Shown here: in pieces, positions 16,384 through 24,207 of the stretch
How positions within the stretch are numbered: the stretch's first letter is position 1
Layout of the letters: each line of letters begins with the position of its first letter
From: Nocardia concava NBRC 100430
GTDB lineage: Bacteria > Actinomycetota > Actinomycetes > Mycobacteriales > Mycobacteriaceae
DNA length: 33,805 nucleotides
NCBI RefSeq assembly: GCF_000308815.1
Contig: NZ_BAFX01000025.1
Coordinates: 1-33,805 of the forward strand
Direction of reading: 5' to 3'
Position numbers and translations under genes: made by a program
The notes under the pieces: generated by a model
What the model was told of the DNA's origin: nothing
What the model saw: only the letters and a program-made list of their open reading frames with translations
Database searches by the model: none

Positions 16384-17511
16384 CTACAGCACAACCAGAA
16401 TCACGATGATGATCAGCAGGCCGATGAGCAGGCCGATCGCCACCGCGAGCGGGCCCGCGTTCGGGCCCAGGGCGCTGAAGTCGAAGCCTTTTTTCGGTTG
16501 CGGCGCAACCGGAGCCGCCGCCTGGGCGCGCGGCGGGCGGGGAAGCGGGCTGGAGAGCGGGCTGCGCAGTCCGGCCGCCGAGTTGCGGGCCGCCCACGCC
16601 GGAATCGTTCCGTCCTCGGTGCGGACCGGGGACTTCAGGATGTAGGGCGCGGTGCCGGGTCCGAAGGCGGCGGTGAGGATTTCGTTGCGCGCCTCGGTCA
16701 TGGTGGGGCGGCGCTGCGGGGCCGGTTCCATCATGTGCAGCAGCACGTCGGTGAGCGGGCCGCTGCGGGCGGGCGGAATGATCTGCGCCATGGCGGCACG
16801 CTCCACGATGACATTGCTGTCCTCGTCGAAGCCGTAGGGCGGCTGGCCCTCGATGGCGGTGTACAGCGTTGCGCCGAGCGAGAATACGTCGCTGGCGGTG
16901 GTGGGCCGGGTGCCGCGCGCGACCTCGGGCGGCAGGTAGGCGGGGGTGCCGGTGATGACGTCGCCGATCTCCTCGGTGGCGTCGTTGGCGCCGCTGGAGA
17001 TGCCGAAGTCGGACAGCTTCACCATGCCGACCTCGTCCCCGCGATCGGCGACGAGAATATTGCCCGGCTTGATATCGCGGTGCACGATGCCCGCCGAGTG
17101 CGCGGTGGCCAGCGCGTCCGCCACCTGCGCCCCGATCTGCGCCACCTCGATGGGGGACAGCCGATCCACCAGCGCGAGCGCCTTGGCCACGCTCCGCGAC
17201 GGCAGGTACTCCATCACCAGCCAGGGCTCACCGGCCTCGAGCACCACGTCGTACACGGCGATGGCGTGCTCGTGCGACAGCTTGGCCGCCACCCGCCCCT
17301 CGTGCATGATGCGGCTGCGAACCTCCTGCGCCTCTTCCTCGCTCAGGCCCTGCGTGGTGAGCACCTGCTTGATGGCCACATCCCGGTGCAGCAGCCGATC
17401 GGTTGCCAGCCACACGGCGCCCATGCCCCCGCCGCCCAGCTTCGACTGGAGGCGGTAGCGTCCGGCCACCAGATAATCGGGGCCGACAATGGGACGGGCG
17501 CGTTCGGTCAC
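16384..17511 (-). CDS. Tail-anchored Ser/Thr protein kinase
   Basis: A 375-residue Hanks-type kinase (PknB-like group). It has a glycine-rich loop (SKLGGGGMGAVW), catalytic Lys48 (VAIKQ), the HRDIKPGN loop (Asp146), DFG at 168-170 and the GTPAYLPPEV activation/P+1 region. A proline-rich juxtamembrane part follows the kinase domain, and one transmembrane helix (about 353-375) ends exactly at the C-terminus, so there is essentially no extracytoplasmic sensor. GTG 17511 is chosen because TACCCT lies 6 nt upstream, a leaderless arrangement, and the kinase domain begins within 20 residues. It is convergent with the PspC two-component pair, so co-transcription is unlikely. Substrates are unknown. 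Confidence 0.94.
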   Translation of the reverse strand: MTERARPIVGPDYLVAGRYRLQSKLGGGGMGAVWLATDRLLHRDVAIKQVLTTQGLSEEEAQEVRSRIMHEGRVAAKLSHEHAIAVYDVVLEAGEPWLVMEYLPSRSVAKALALVDRLSPIEVAQIGAQVADALATAHSAGIVHRDIKPGNILVADRGDEVGMVKLSDFGISSGANDATEEIGDVITGTPAYLPPEVARGTRPTTASDVFSLGATLYTAIEGQPPYGFDEDSNVIVERAAMAQIIPPARSGPLTDVLLHMMEPAPQRRPTMTEARNEILTAAFGPGTAPYILKSPVRTEDGTIPAWAARNSAAGLRSPLSSPLPRPPRAQAAAPVAPQPKKGFDFSALGPNAGPLAVAIGLLIGLLIIIVILVVL

Positions 17512-17517
17512 GGGTGC

Positions 17518-17523
17518 AGGGTA
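17518..17523 (-). promoter_or_regulatory. Putative -10 element of a leaderless promoter (Ser/Thr kinase)
   Basis: TACCCT on the minus strand is followed by 6 nt and then GTG 17511, the same geometry as before guaA. No Shine-Dalgarno is present. Confidence 0.45.
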
Positions 17524-17693
17524 GCGGAAAACCATCCTGACTGGCCTGCTTCGAAACCTGGGGTTTGCTGGCCCGCTACCCCGGGATCCGCGCCCGTCCT
17601 CCAGACCCATACGGACACAGCGCGTTTCGCTTGGCGACCACGATCCGTGACAATCGGCGAGATTCCCGAGGCCATCCTGGCGTTCCGGACGAA

Positions 17694-17717
17694 CCGGCCG
17701 CGGGTTCCCGCGGCCGG
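17694..17717. terminator. GC-rich hairpin after the aldo/keto reductase gene
   Basis: 11-bp perfect arms (17694-17704 and 17707-17717) flank two central bases. The element lies 36 nt past the stop of the aldo/keto reductase on the minus strand and upstream of the kinase promoter, so it separates the two minus-strand genes. Confidence 0.7.
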
Positions 17718-17752
17718 GTTCCTTCGTCCCTTTCACCGTGAGCCGCTGGAGC

Positions 17753-18793
17753 TCAGGCGCGGCGGGCAGGGCCGGTGCCCGCGCCGGAGGCCTCGATCGC
17801 GAGGGCGATCTCCTCGAGGTCGGCGGGGGTCAGTTCGAGGGTGGCGGCGTCGATCCAGCCGTCGACCTGAGCCGGCTTGCGGGCGCCGACGATGGCCGCG
17901 GTGATGCCGGGCCAGGCGAGCACCCAGGCGATGGCCACCTCGGCGACGCTGCGGCCGTGGCGGGCCGCGATCGGGCGCAGCGCCTCGACCAGCGCGAGGT
18001 TGGCGGTGAGGCCGGTGGTGAAGTCGGCGTGGGCCTTTCGCCAGTCGTCGGCGGGCAGGCCGGCCACGCGTTCGGCGGTGAAGGCACCGGTGAGCAGGCC
18101 GGACTGCATGGGCGAGTAGACGATGACGCCGGTGTCGTGCGCACGCGCCCAAGCGATTTCGGCCGCGGCGGAGCGGTTGATGGCCGAGAACGGCGGCTGG
18201 ATGACATCGACGTGGGCGACCCGCTCGGCCCGCTCGAGCAGGTCGGCGTCGTGATTGGACAGGCCGATGGCCCGCACCTTGCCCTCGGCCTTCAGGTCGG
18301 CCATGACCTGCCAGTACTCCTCCAGCGGAGTGGCATTGGGCGAGACCGCGCCGAAGCCGTCACCGGCGTACTCCAGCGATTCGCCGGTGTCGGGGTAGTG
18401 CACCTGGTACAGGTCGATGGCCTCGACCCCCAGCCGCCGCAGCGAATCCTCGACCTCGCGGCGCACGCTGGCGGGCTTCATGATTCGCCGCGGCGAGGCG
18501 GCGGGGTTCTCCGGATCCCAGACCAGTCCGGCCTTGGTGAAGATGTACGGGCGATCGGCGTCGGAGAGTCCGGCGATGGCCTTGCCGACCAGTTCCTCGG
18601 AGTGGCCCAGGCCGTACACCGCGGCGGTGTCGATCCAGTTGACTCCGGAGTCGAGGGCGTGGCGGATGGCGGCGACCGATTCGGCGTCGTCGGTGTCGCC
18701 CCAGCCGAAGCTCCACCCCGAGCCGGAGACGGCCCACGAACCGAAGCCCGTGCGGGTGATGTCCATGCCGGTGCGGCCGAGTGTGACAGTCAT
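17753..18793 (-). CDS. Aldo/keto reductase
   Basis: A 346-residue NADPH-dependent oxidoreductase of the aldo/keto reductase superfamily with a TIM barrel. The catalytic tetrad is complete: Asp55 and Tyr60 in NWIDTAAVYG, Lys87 in IFTKAG and His132 in LYQVHY. The C-terminal cofactor region contains IVGARKPAQVDGWI. ATG 18793 starts exactly at the first barrel segment (MTVTLGRTGMDITRTGFG) and has GGGAGA upstream; upstream in-frame codons are not needed. It stands alone on the minus strand. The physiological carbonyl substrate cannot be deduced. Confidence 0.95.
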   Translation of the reverse strand: MTVTLGRTGMDITRTGFGSWAVSGSGWSFGWGDTDDAESVAAIRHALDSGVNWIDTAAVYGLGHSEELVGKAIAGLSDADRPYIFTKAGLVWDPENPAASPRRIMKPASVRREVEDSLRRLGVEAIDLYQVHYPDTGESLEYAGDGFGAVSPNATPLEEYWQVMADLKAEGKVRAIGLSNHDADLLERAERVAHVDVIQPPFSAINRSAAAEIAWARAHDTGVIVYSPMQSGLLTGAFTAERVAGLPADDWRKAHADFTTGLTANLALVEALRPIAARHGRSVAEVAIAWVLAWPGITAAIVGARKPAQVDGWIDAATLELTPADLEEIALAIEASGAGTGPARRA

Positions 18794-18966
18794 TTGTGGT
18801 GTTCTCCCGTGTTCGGTGTGCCGGATCCGTTCCGGCGGATTCCACTGTCGGAGATTCGCGCCGGGGCAAACAGTGCCGAGCACTGCCTAGGCATGGCATG
18901 ACCAGTCGGACGAACGAAGATCACCCGACTCCCTGACCTCATCCGTCGCGCTGCGCCACACGCCTC

Positions 18967-18995
18967 TTGACGCGTCCTGCGACTCGAGTTCTACT
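18967..18995 (+). promoter_or_regulatory. Candidate promoter of imuA'-imuB
   Basis: TTGACG (18967-18972), a 17-nt spacer and TCTACT (18990-18995) give a good -35 and a moderate -10. The expected start near 19002 would place the SOS box at about +3 to +18, a repressing position. An alternative -10, TATGTT, lies at 19022-19027. Confidence 0.4.
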
Positions 18996-19004
18996 GTGCA
19001 TTGA

Positions 19005-19020
19005 TCGAACATACTTTCGA
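19005..19020 (+). promoter_or_regulatory. LexA-binding SOS box upstream of imuA'
   Basis: TCGAAC-ATAC-TTTCGA matches the mycobacterial/actinobacterial SOS consensus TCGAAC-N4-GTTCGA at 11 of 12 defined positions. It lies 45 nt before the imuA' start, consistent with DNA-damage induction of the operon. Confidence 0.85.
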
Positions 19021-19064
19021 TTATGTTAGGTAGCTGAGCCGGTGCTGGGAGAGGTGGTCAGGAG

Positions 19065-19817
19065 ATGGGTTCGGCTGCGGAGGCCAAGCGGGCGCAGTTG
19101 GCGGAGTTACGGCGGCGGATGGCCGCGGTGCCCGCGCGCGGTGCGGGATCGGAGACTCGCGCGCCCGTGGCCGAGGAGCCGCGGCGCGAGGCGCTGCCGG
19201 TGCCGAAGGCACTCGAAAACCTGTTGCCCGACGGCGGATTGGCGAAGGGGTCGGTGGTCGTCTACAACGGCGCCGGATCGCTGATCGCCGGACTGCTGGC
19301 CGCCGTGACGAGCGCGGGCGGGCATGCCGCCGTGGTCGGGATGCCGCGGCTGGGCCTGCTGGCCGCCGCCGAGATGGGCGCACGGCTCGACCGGCTGGCG
19401 GTGGTTTCCGATCCGGGACCCGACCCGCTCGAGGTTGCCTCCGTATTGCTGGATGGCCTGGACCTGGTGGTCCTCGGCCTGAACGGGCTCTCGGTCCCGA
19501 TGTCGCGCACCCGCGTGCTCGCCGCCCGCGCCCGCGGCAAGAACTCCACGCTGATGGTCACCAACGGCTCCTGGTCCGGTTCCGCCCTGCACATCGACAC
19601 CCGCGTCGCCGGGTACGGCGGCCTCGGCCGGGGCTGCGGTCGCCTGCGCACCGTCCGCCTCGACGTCTCCGTCCGCGGCCGGTCCGCCCAACCCCGCTCC
19701 GGCCACCTGGCCCTCAGCCCCGCCAACGGCCGCGTCGAATGGGTCTCCACCACGGAGGCCGCCCAGCCGATCGCCACGCCGGAACCGCTACAGCTGGCGC
19801 GCCATGCCGCGAGCTGA
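19065..19817 (+). CDS. imuA': ImuA' mutasome accessory protein
   Basis: A 250-residue RecA-fold-related protein of the actinobacterial ImuA' type. It has LPVPKALENLLPDGGLAKGS, then VVYNGAGSLIAGLLAAVTSAGGH where RecA would have its P-loop. The string GAGSLIA lacks the GKT/S of a true Walker A, so ATP hydrolysis is doubtful. A central strand reads LDLVVLGLNGLSVPMSRTRVLAARARG, and the variable C-terminus ends LQLARHAAS. GGGAGAGG lies about 10 nt before the ATG, and AGGAG abuts it. In mycobacteria ImuA' joins ImuB and DnaE2 in damage-induced mutagenesis. The SOS box and the following imuB support the assignment. Confidence 0.9.
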   Translation: MGSAAEAKRAQLAELRRRMAAVPARGAGSETRAPVAEEPRREALPVPKALENLLPDGGLAKGSVVVYNGAGSLIAGLLAAVTSAGGHAAVVGMPRLGLLAAAEMGARLDRLAVVSDPGPDPLEVASVLLDGLDLVVLGLNGLSVPMSRTRVLAARARGKNSTLMVTNGSWSGSALHIDTRVAGYGGLGRGCGRLRTVRLDVSVRGRSAQPRSGHLALSPANGRVEWVSTTEAAQPIATPEPLQLARHAAS

Positions 19818-19839
19818 CCGGCTGGACGGAATTCCCCTT

Positions 19840-19959
19840 CGTCATCCCGGCGGGTCTACTCGTCATCCCGGCATGTTTTTGGCCGGGATCCATACCACCA
19901 CAGTGGATTCCGGCCAAAAGCTCGCCGGAATGACGGAAGAAGTCGTCGCCGGAATGACG
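19840..19959. repeat. Dispersed palindromic repeat, copy 2 (nested)
   Basis: The inner arms 19861-19890 and 19906-19935 match copy 1 closely but have a loop of only 15 nt. Outside them a second, shorter pair (19840-19852 with CGTCATCCCGGCG, and 19947-19959 with CGCCGGAATGACG) repeats the arm ends, so the element is nested in a relic of itself. It fills the gap between imuA' and imuB. Confidence 0.85.
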
Positions 19960-19982
19960 GAAGATGTTGCGGGAGTGGCCGG

Positions 19983-21587
19983 GTGAAGGCGCGGCGGGTG
20001 CTGGTGGTGTGGTGCCTGGATTGGCCTGCGGTGGCGGCTGCCGCCGAGGCGGGAGTGGAGGCCACGCGCGCGGTGGCGGTGATCGCAAATAACAAGGTGG
20101 CGGCCTGTAATGCGGTGGCGCGGGCGGAGGGGATCCGGCGCGGGCTGCGCAAGCGGGAGGCGCAGGGGAGATGCCCGGATCTGCTTGTGGCACAGGATGA
20201 TCCGGATCGGGATGCGCGGCTGTTCGAGCCCGTGGTGGTGGCGGTGGACGCCACCGTGCCGGGCGTCGAGGTGCTGCGCCCGGGGATGCTGGCGCTGTCG
20301 GCGCGCGGCGCGGCGCGCTTCTTCGGGTCCGAGGAGGCCGCCGCCGAGCGGTTGGTCGACGCGGTGGCGGCGGTCGGCGTGGAATGCCAGATCGGCATTG
20401 CCGACGAGCTGTCCACCGCGGTGTTCGCGGCCCGCCGCGCCACTCTGGTGCCGCCCGGCAAGGGCGCGGAATTCCTTGCGCCCATGCCGGTTTCGGAGCT
20501 GGCGGTGGAGCCGGTGCTGGCCGCGCCGCAGCGCGTGGAGCTGGTGGATCTGCTGCATCGCCTGGGCCTGCGCCGGATCGGCGATTTCGCGGCGCTGACT
20601 CCGGCCGAGGTGTCCTCGCGGTTCGGCGCGGACGCCATCCTCGCGCACCGCTGTGCCCGCGCCGTCCCGGAGCGCCCGCCCGCCGCCCGCCTGCCCGCCG
20701 CCGACCTGACCGTCGAACACCGCTGCGATCCGCCGATCGAGCGCGTCGACATGGCCGCCTTCGTCGGCCGCATGCTCGCCGCCGAACTGCACACCAAGCT
20801 CTCGGCGGCCGCCGTGGCCTGCACCCGTCTGATCATTCACGCCGAAACCGAAGCGGGCGACGAGCTTTCCCGCATCTGGCGCTGCGCCGAACCCCTCACT
20901 CCCGACAGCACCGCCGACCGCATCCGCTGGCAGCTCGACGGCTGGCTCACCCGCCGCGCCCTCGATCGCGCCCGGGCACAACAGGATTCCGACGATCCGA
21001 ACGCCGCCGTCACCCGGCTGCGGCTGGAACCGGTCGAGGTGGTCTCGGCCGGTGCGCTGCAGCTCGGCCTGTGGGGCGGCGTCGGCGAGGACGAGGAGCG
21101 GGCCCGCCGCGCGCTGATTCGGGTGCAGAGTCTGCTCGGCGGTGACGCCGTCCGCATGGGGGTGCTCAGCGGCGGCCGCGGTCCGGAGGAGCGGATCACC
21201 ATGGTGACCCTCGGCGACGAACCCGTCCCCGCCGCCGATCCGGCGCAGCCGTGGCCCGGCCGGTTACCGGAGCCCGCGCCCGCGCTGGTGCTCACCCATC
21301 ATCCGAAGATTCGTTTGGAGGATGCCGACGGCGCCCCGATCTGGGTGACCGATCGCGGCCTGTTCACCGCGGATCCGGCACTGCTGCACTGGGGTAGCAG
21401 TTCTTGGCGGCTGACCGGGTGGGCCGGGCCGTGGCCGCTGGACGATCGCTGGTGGACGCATCGGGTGGAGCACGGGTTCGCCGCCCGGGCGCAGGTGCAG
21501 ATTCACGCCGAGGATGTCCGTCGCCTGCGCGCGCTGCTACTGCTCGGCTACAACCGGACCTGGCATGTGGAGGGACTGTACGAATGA
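19983..21587 (+). CDS. imuB: ImuB, catalytically inactive Y-family polymerase-like mutasome hub
   Basis: A 534-residue ImuB. The Y-family fold is recognisable (N-terminal RVLVVWCLDWPAVAAA; a helix-hairpin-helix-like LVDLLHRLGLRRIGDFAALT near 185-205). The catalytic carboxylates are degenerate: the usual S-x-D-E region reads AVDATVPG, as expected for ImuB, which does not polymerise. The beta-clamp-binding motif QLGLWG is at 360-365, and a long C-terminal protein-interaction region follows. The GTG start at 19983 has GGGAG upstream. ImuB links the clamp to DnaE2 and ImuA' during SOS mutagenesis. It is separated from imuA' by 165 nt that hold a palindromic repeat, unusual for a pair that is normally tightly packed. 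Confidence 0.93.
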   Translation: MKARRVLVVWCLDWPAVAAAAEAGVEATRAVAVIANNKVAACNAVARAEGIRRGLRKREAQGRCPDLLVAQDDPDRDARLFEPVVVAVDATVPGVEVLRPGMLALSARGAARFFGSEEAAAERLVDAVAAVGVECQIGIADELSTAVFAARRATLVPPGKGAEFLAPMPVSELAVEPVLAAPQRVELVDLLHRLGLRRIGDFAALTPAEVSSRFGADAILAHRCARAVPERPPAARLPAADLTVEHRCDPPIERVDMAAFVGRMLAAELHTKLSAAAVACTRLIIHAETEAGDELSRIWRCAEPLTPDSTADRIRWQLDGWLTRRALDRARAQQDSDDPNAAVTRLRLEPVEVVSAGALQLGLWGGVGEDEERARRALIRVQSLLGGDAVRMGVLSGGRGPEERITMVTLGDEPVPAADPAQPWPGRLPEPAPALVLTHHPKIRLEDADGAPIWVTDRGLFTADPALLHWGSSSWRLTGWAGPWPLDDRWWTHRVEHGFAARAQVQIHAEDVRRLRALLLLGYNRTWHVEGLYE

Positions 21588-21608
21588 ATCAGCAGTACGA
21601 ATGAATCA
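21578..21608. repeat. Short tandem duplication at the imuB/GT39 junction
   Basis: GTACGAATGAATCA occurs at 21578-21591 and 21595-21608. The first copy carries the imuB TGA stop, and the second ends with the stop codon of the opposing glycosyltransferase gene. No hairpin terminator is seen between these convergent genes. Confidence 0.75.
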
Positions 21609-23174
21609 AATGCCCAGCGGCAGGTGCAGATCCATCATGTCCGGCCACAGGTCGGTCCAGGGATGCACGGGCCCGCGGCAGATCGAGATCGCGATATCGG
21701 TGTTCACGCCCGGAAACCCATTGGGCACGTCGAGGTGTTCGAGCACGGTCACCGAGGTGAACTGCCGTCGCAGGGTCGGGTCGGCGCTGTCGATGCCGAC
21801 GTAGAGGACCGCGCCGGCGTCGGCCGGGGGCGATCCGAAGTAGCCGAACCCGCGGTTGGGGCTGTACACCGGCGGCAGGCCGAAGTCGCGGCCGAAGTTC
21901 TGCAGCGCGGCCGCCTGCCAATAGTTCTGGGCGACGATCACTTTCGGGCGTTCGGACTCCGGCAGCTGCCGGTAGGCCTCGGCGACCTTCGCGGTCAGCT
22001 CCGACCAGCCCGAGTAGCCGTAGATGCTGGTCCGCATGGCGAAGTCGGCCTGGGTCCGGATGACGCCGTGCACCCGGGAAGCCGGTTGCGGCAGGGTGGC
22101 CACCAGGATGGCGATGATGGCCAGCGACAGCGCGATGATCGGTCCCGCGATCATGCGCAGCAGCCGGCCGCCGCGGTCGTTCACCGAGTACGGCAGGGAG
22201 GCCGCGCCGATGCCGAACAGCACCGGCAGGAATCCCGCTGTGTAGTAGGGCCGTCCGTGCCCGATGAGCACGACCAGCACCAGCAGGCCCGAGGCGACGA
22301 GCATGAACAGGTAGGGCCGCAGCCAGCGCTGCCGGGCCAGGCACCAGAACGCCCAACCGGCGAGCAGTCCGCCGAGCAGCCCGCACAGGCCGATCATTTG
22401 CGGCAGGCAGGCCAGCGGCCCGCCACCGGCCGCGTCCTGTTCGGCGCCGATCACCTTGCTCATGGCCAGCGCCGGCCAGCCGTGCGTGTGCTGCCACCAC
22501 AGGCCGGGCACCGCGGAGGCCGCGAAGATGGCGACGCCCTTCCACAGCGCGCGCCGCCACAGCAGCTGCCGCGGGCCCGCGACCAGGATGCCGCCGGCCA
22601 GGCACAGCAGGATCGTGGGGATGAACCATTTGACCTGAAGATCGATCGCGGCAATGACGCTGAGAACGATCAGCAAACGATCGTCGCGGGTGCGAATCCA
22701 GCGGATCAGCAGCCAGATGATGGCGGCCTGCAGGGTGGCGTCGAAGGAGAAGGTGCTGAGCTGCACGGCCTGGGTCGCGGCCAGCGGCGAGATCCCGTAG
22801 GCGGCCGCCGCGACCAATTGCGCGGTGCGTGAGCCGCCCAGTTCCTGGGCGACCGCGGCACTGATCACCACCGCGCCCGTGGTCATCAGCACCGCCGGTA
22901 ATCGGAGCACGGGCGCCGAGCCGGGCGCCAGGGCATCGGCCAGATGGGCGATCAGCGGGATGAGCACGCCCTGGTCGGCATAGGTGAGACTGCGATGGGC
23001 TCCGGCCGCGATGAAATACAGTTCGTCGCCGAAGAAGTCGTAGCGCCAGGTCGGGATGGCCAGGAATGCCCCGCTGAGTGCGGTGACCAGGAGAACCCAG
23101 CCCGTAGCGAAGGGTGGCCGCGGCGGCCCCGGTTCCTCGAGATCGACCGCGGGGGCGGCAGCGTTGAGAACCAT
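21606..23174 (-). CDS. GT39-like (ArnT/PMT-type) membrane glycosyltransferase
   Basis: A 522-residue polytopic membrane protein of the GT-C fold. An N-terminal cytoplasmic tail precedes the first helix, followed by the acidic loop motif YDFFGDELYF (Asp50/Glu51), which is the catalytic-type acidic pair of polyprenyl-phosphate-sugar transferases. About ten further helices follow, then a C-terminal extracytoplasmic domain of about 150 residues (from RVHGVIRTQADF to the end). ATG 23174 with GGGGAA upstream is preferred over an in-frame start at 23237. Such enzymes move a sugar from a lipid-linked donor to protein or cell-wall acceptors outside the membrane. Donor and acceptor are not predictable here. 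Confidence 0.85.
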   Translation of the reverse strand: MVLNAAAPAVDLEEPGPPRPPFATGWVLLVTALSGAFLAIPTWRYDFFGDELYFIAAGAHRSLTYADQGVLIPLIAHLADALAPGSAPVLRLPAVLMTTGAVVISAAVAQELGGSRTAQLVAAAAYGISPLAATQAVQLSTFSFDATLQAAIIWLLIRWIRTRDDRLLIVLSVIAAIDLQVKWFIPTILLCLAGGILVAGPRQLLWRRALWKGVAIFAASAVPGLWWQHTHGWPALAMSKVIGAEQDAAGGGPLACLPQMIGLCGLLGGLLAGWAFWCLARQRWLRPYLFMLVASGLLVLVVLIGHGRPYYTAGFLPVLFGIGAASLPYSVNDRGGRLLRMIAGPIIALSLAIIAILVATLPQPASRVHGVIRTQADFAMRTSIYGYSGWSELTAKVAEAYRQLPESERPKVIVAQNYWQAAALQNFGRDFGLPPVYSPNRGFGYFGSPPADAGAVLYVGIDSADPTLRRQFTSVTVLEHLDVPNGFPGVNTDIAISICRGPVHPWTDLWPDMMDLHLPLGI

Positions 23175-23237
23175 ATTTCCCCGACTGAAAAAGCAATGTT
23201 TCGAATCGTCGAAGACGCTACCGGGGAGCTCGAGCAA

Positions 23238-23252
23238 TTATCCACAATGTGG
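23238..23252. promoter_or_regulatory. Consensus DnaA box overlapping a small palindrome
   Basis: TTATCCACA (23238-23246) is a perfect 9-mer DnaA box, and CCACAATGTGG (23242-23252) is an overlapping palindrome. It lies 64 nt upstream of the glycosyltransferase start in an AT-richer intergenic region. Only one box is seen, so it is not an origin. Regulation by DnaA or chance are both possible. Confidence 0.35.
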
Positions 23253-23404
23253 AAGTGATCTATTTCACAGCCCATTTCGCTGCGCATCACCGCAGGGCAA
23301 GTACTGTTTCGCGGTCATTCAAGACCCGAATGAATAGACAACCGAAGCGCCGCGTCCGCTATGAGGGTGCGCACAAATCGCAGCATCTTCCGACCGCCGG
23401 TCCG

Positions 23405-23410
23405 TACCCT
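23405..23410 (+). promoter_or_regulatory. Putative -10 element of a leaderless promoter (second hydrolase)
   Basis: TACCCT lies 8 nt before GTG 23419, and no Shine-Dalgarno is visible. The spacing is slightly longer than at guaA. Confidence 0.35.
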
Positions 23411-23418
23411 GGATCCTC

Positions 23419-24183
23419 GTGGAGTTAGCGGTCACCCGGGTCTCGCTCGATGACGTCTCGATCGCCTACCGGGATTCCGGGGCGACGGGCGGGCATCTCT
23501 ACAGCGACACCCCCGTGGTGCTGGTGCACGGCATGGGCGGGGACGGGCACACCTGGGATCGCTTCGCGGCGCAACTGGTGCGCCGGGGCCGCCGGGTGAT
23601 CATTCCGGATCTGCGCGGCCACGGTCGCAGCGCGCACGCCGACTCGTATCGATTCCCCGAATTCGGGGCCGACATCCTGGCGCTGTGCGAACGGCTCGAG
23701 CTCGGGGCCGTCGATCTGGTCGGGCATTCGCTGGGCGGTTACGCCATCTCCTGGGTGGCCATGGAACGCCCGGAACTGGTGCGGCGCTTGGTGATCGAGG
23801 AACAGCCGCTGCCGCTGCGCTCCGGCGACGAGCAGGTGCGGTTCACCCGCCGGCTGCCGTCGGTGCCGGAACTGTGGCACGCCACCACCAGCCTGATCCG
23901 GCATCCGCGGGCGGTGCTGGCCTTCGACCGGTCCATGACCGGCACGGCGCTCGAACAGTTCCGCAAGCCGTATCCGGAATGGTGGGAGGGGCTGACCGAC
24001 ATCACCGCGCCCACCCTGTTCCTGCGCGGCGGGCCGGGCGGCATGGTGGATCCGGCGAAGCTGGAGCAAATGCGGGCGAGCATCGCCGACTGCACGGTGC
24101 GCACCTTCAGCTCCGGCCACAGCATCCACCGCGACCGCTATCGCGAATTCGAGACCGAAGTGCTCCCCTTTCTGGGGCATTGA
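23419..24183 (+). CDS. Alpha/beta-fold hydrolase
   Basis: A 254-residue hydrolase with a complete set of catalytic elements: the oxyanion loop VLVHGMGGDGHTW, PDLRGHGRSA, the nucleophile elbow GHSLGG (Ser104), a likely acid Asp211 in GGMVDP and the general base His234 in FSSGHSIHRDR. The cap domain is short. The GTG start is supported by the -10 spacing. The protein resembles esterases and lipid or side-chain hydrolases. The substrate is unknown. It is the first gene of a plus-strand run, but the next gene has its own -10 element. Confidence 0.9.
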   Translation: MELAVTRVSLDDVSIAYRDSGATGGHLYSDTPVVLVHGMGGDGHTWDRFAAQLVRRGRRVIIPDLRGHGRSAHADSYRFPEFGADILALCERLELGAVDLVGHSLGGYAISWVAMERPELVRRLVIEEQPLPLRSGDEQVRFTRRLPSVPELWHATTSLIRHPRAVLAFDRSMTGTALEQFRKPYPEWWEGLTDITAPTLFLRGGPGGMVDPAKLEQMRASIADCTVRTFSSGHSIHRDRYREFETEVLPFLGH

Positions 24184-24195
24184 GCTGGCGTTATC

Positions 24196-24201
24196 TACAG
24201 T
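24196..24201 (+). promoter_or_regulatory. Putative -10 element of a leaderless promoter (YdeI-like gene)
   Basis: TACAGT is followed by exactly 6 nt and then GTG 24208, the same geometry as guaA and the Ser/Thr kinase. Confidence 0.45.
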
Positions 24202-24207
24202 TGAACG

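Noticed and set aside
16297..17904. 535-codon plus-strand open frame opposite the Ser/Thr kinase
   Set aside because: The kinase motifs are all on the minus strand. The plus frame begins inside the palindromic repeat and lacks any domain.
21589..23196. 535-codon minus-strand open frame in another frame of the glycosyltransferase gene
   Set aside because: It lacks hydrophobic helices and is Arg/Gly/Ala-rich, whereas the 21606-23174 frame gives a clean polytopic membrane protein with a DE motif.
23238..23246. Replication origin suggested by the DnaA box
   Set aside because: Only one box is seen, and no dnaA, dnaN, parA or parB gene is in the window.
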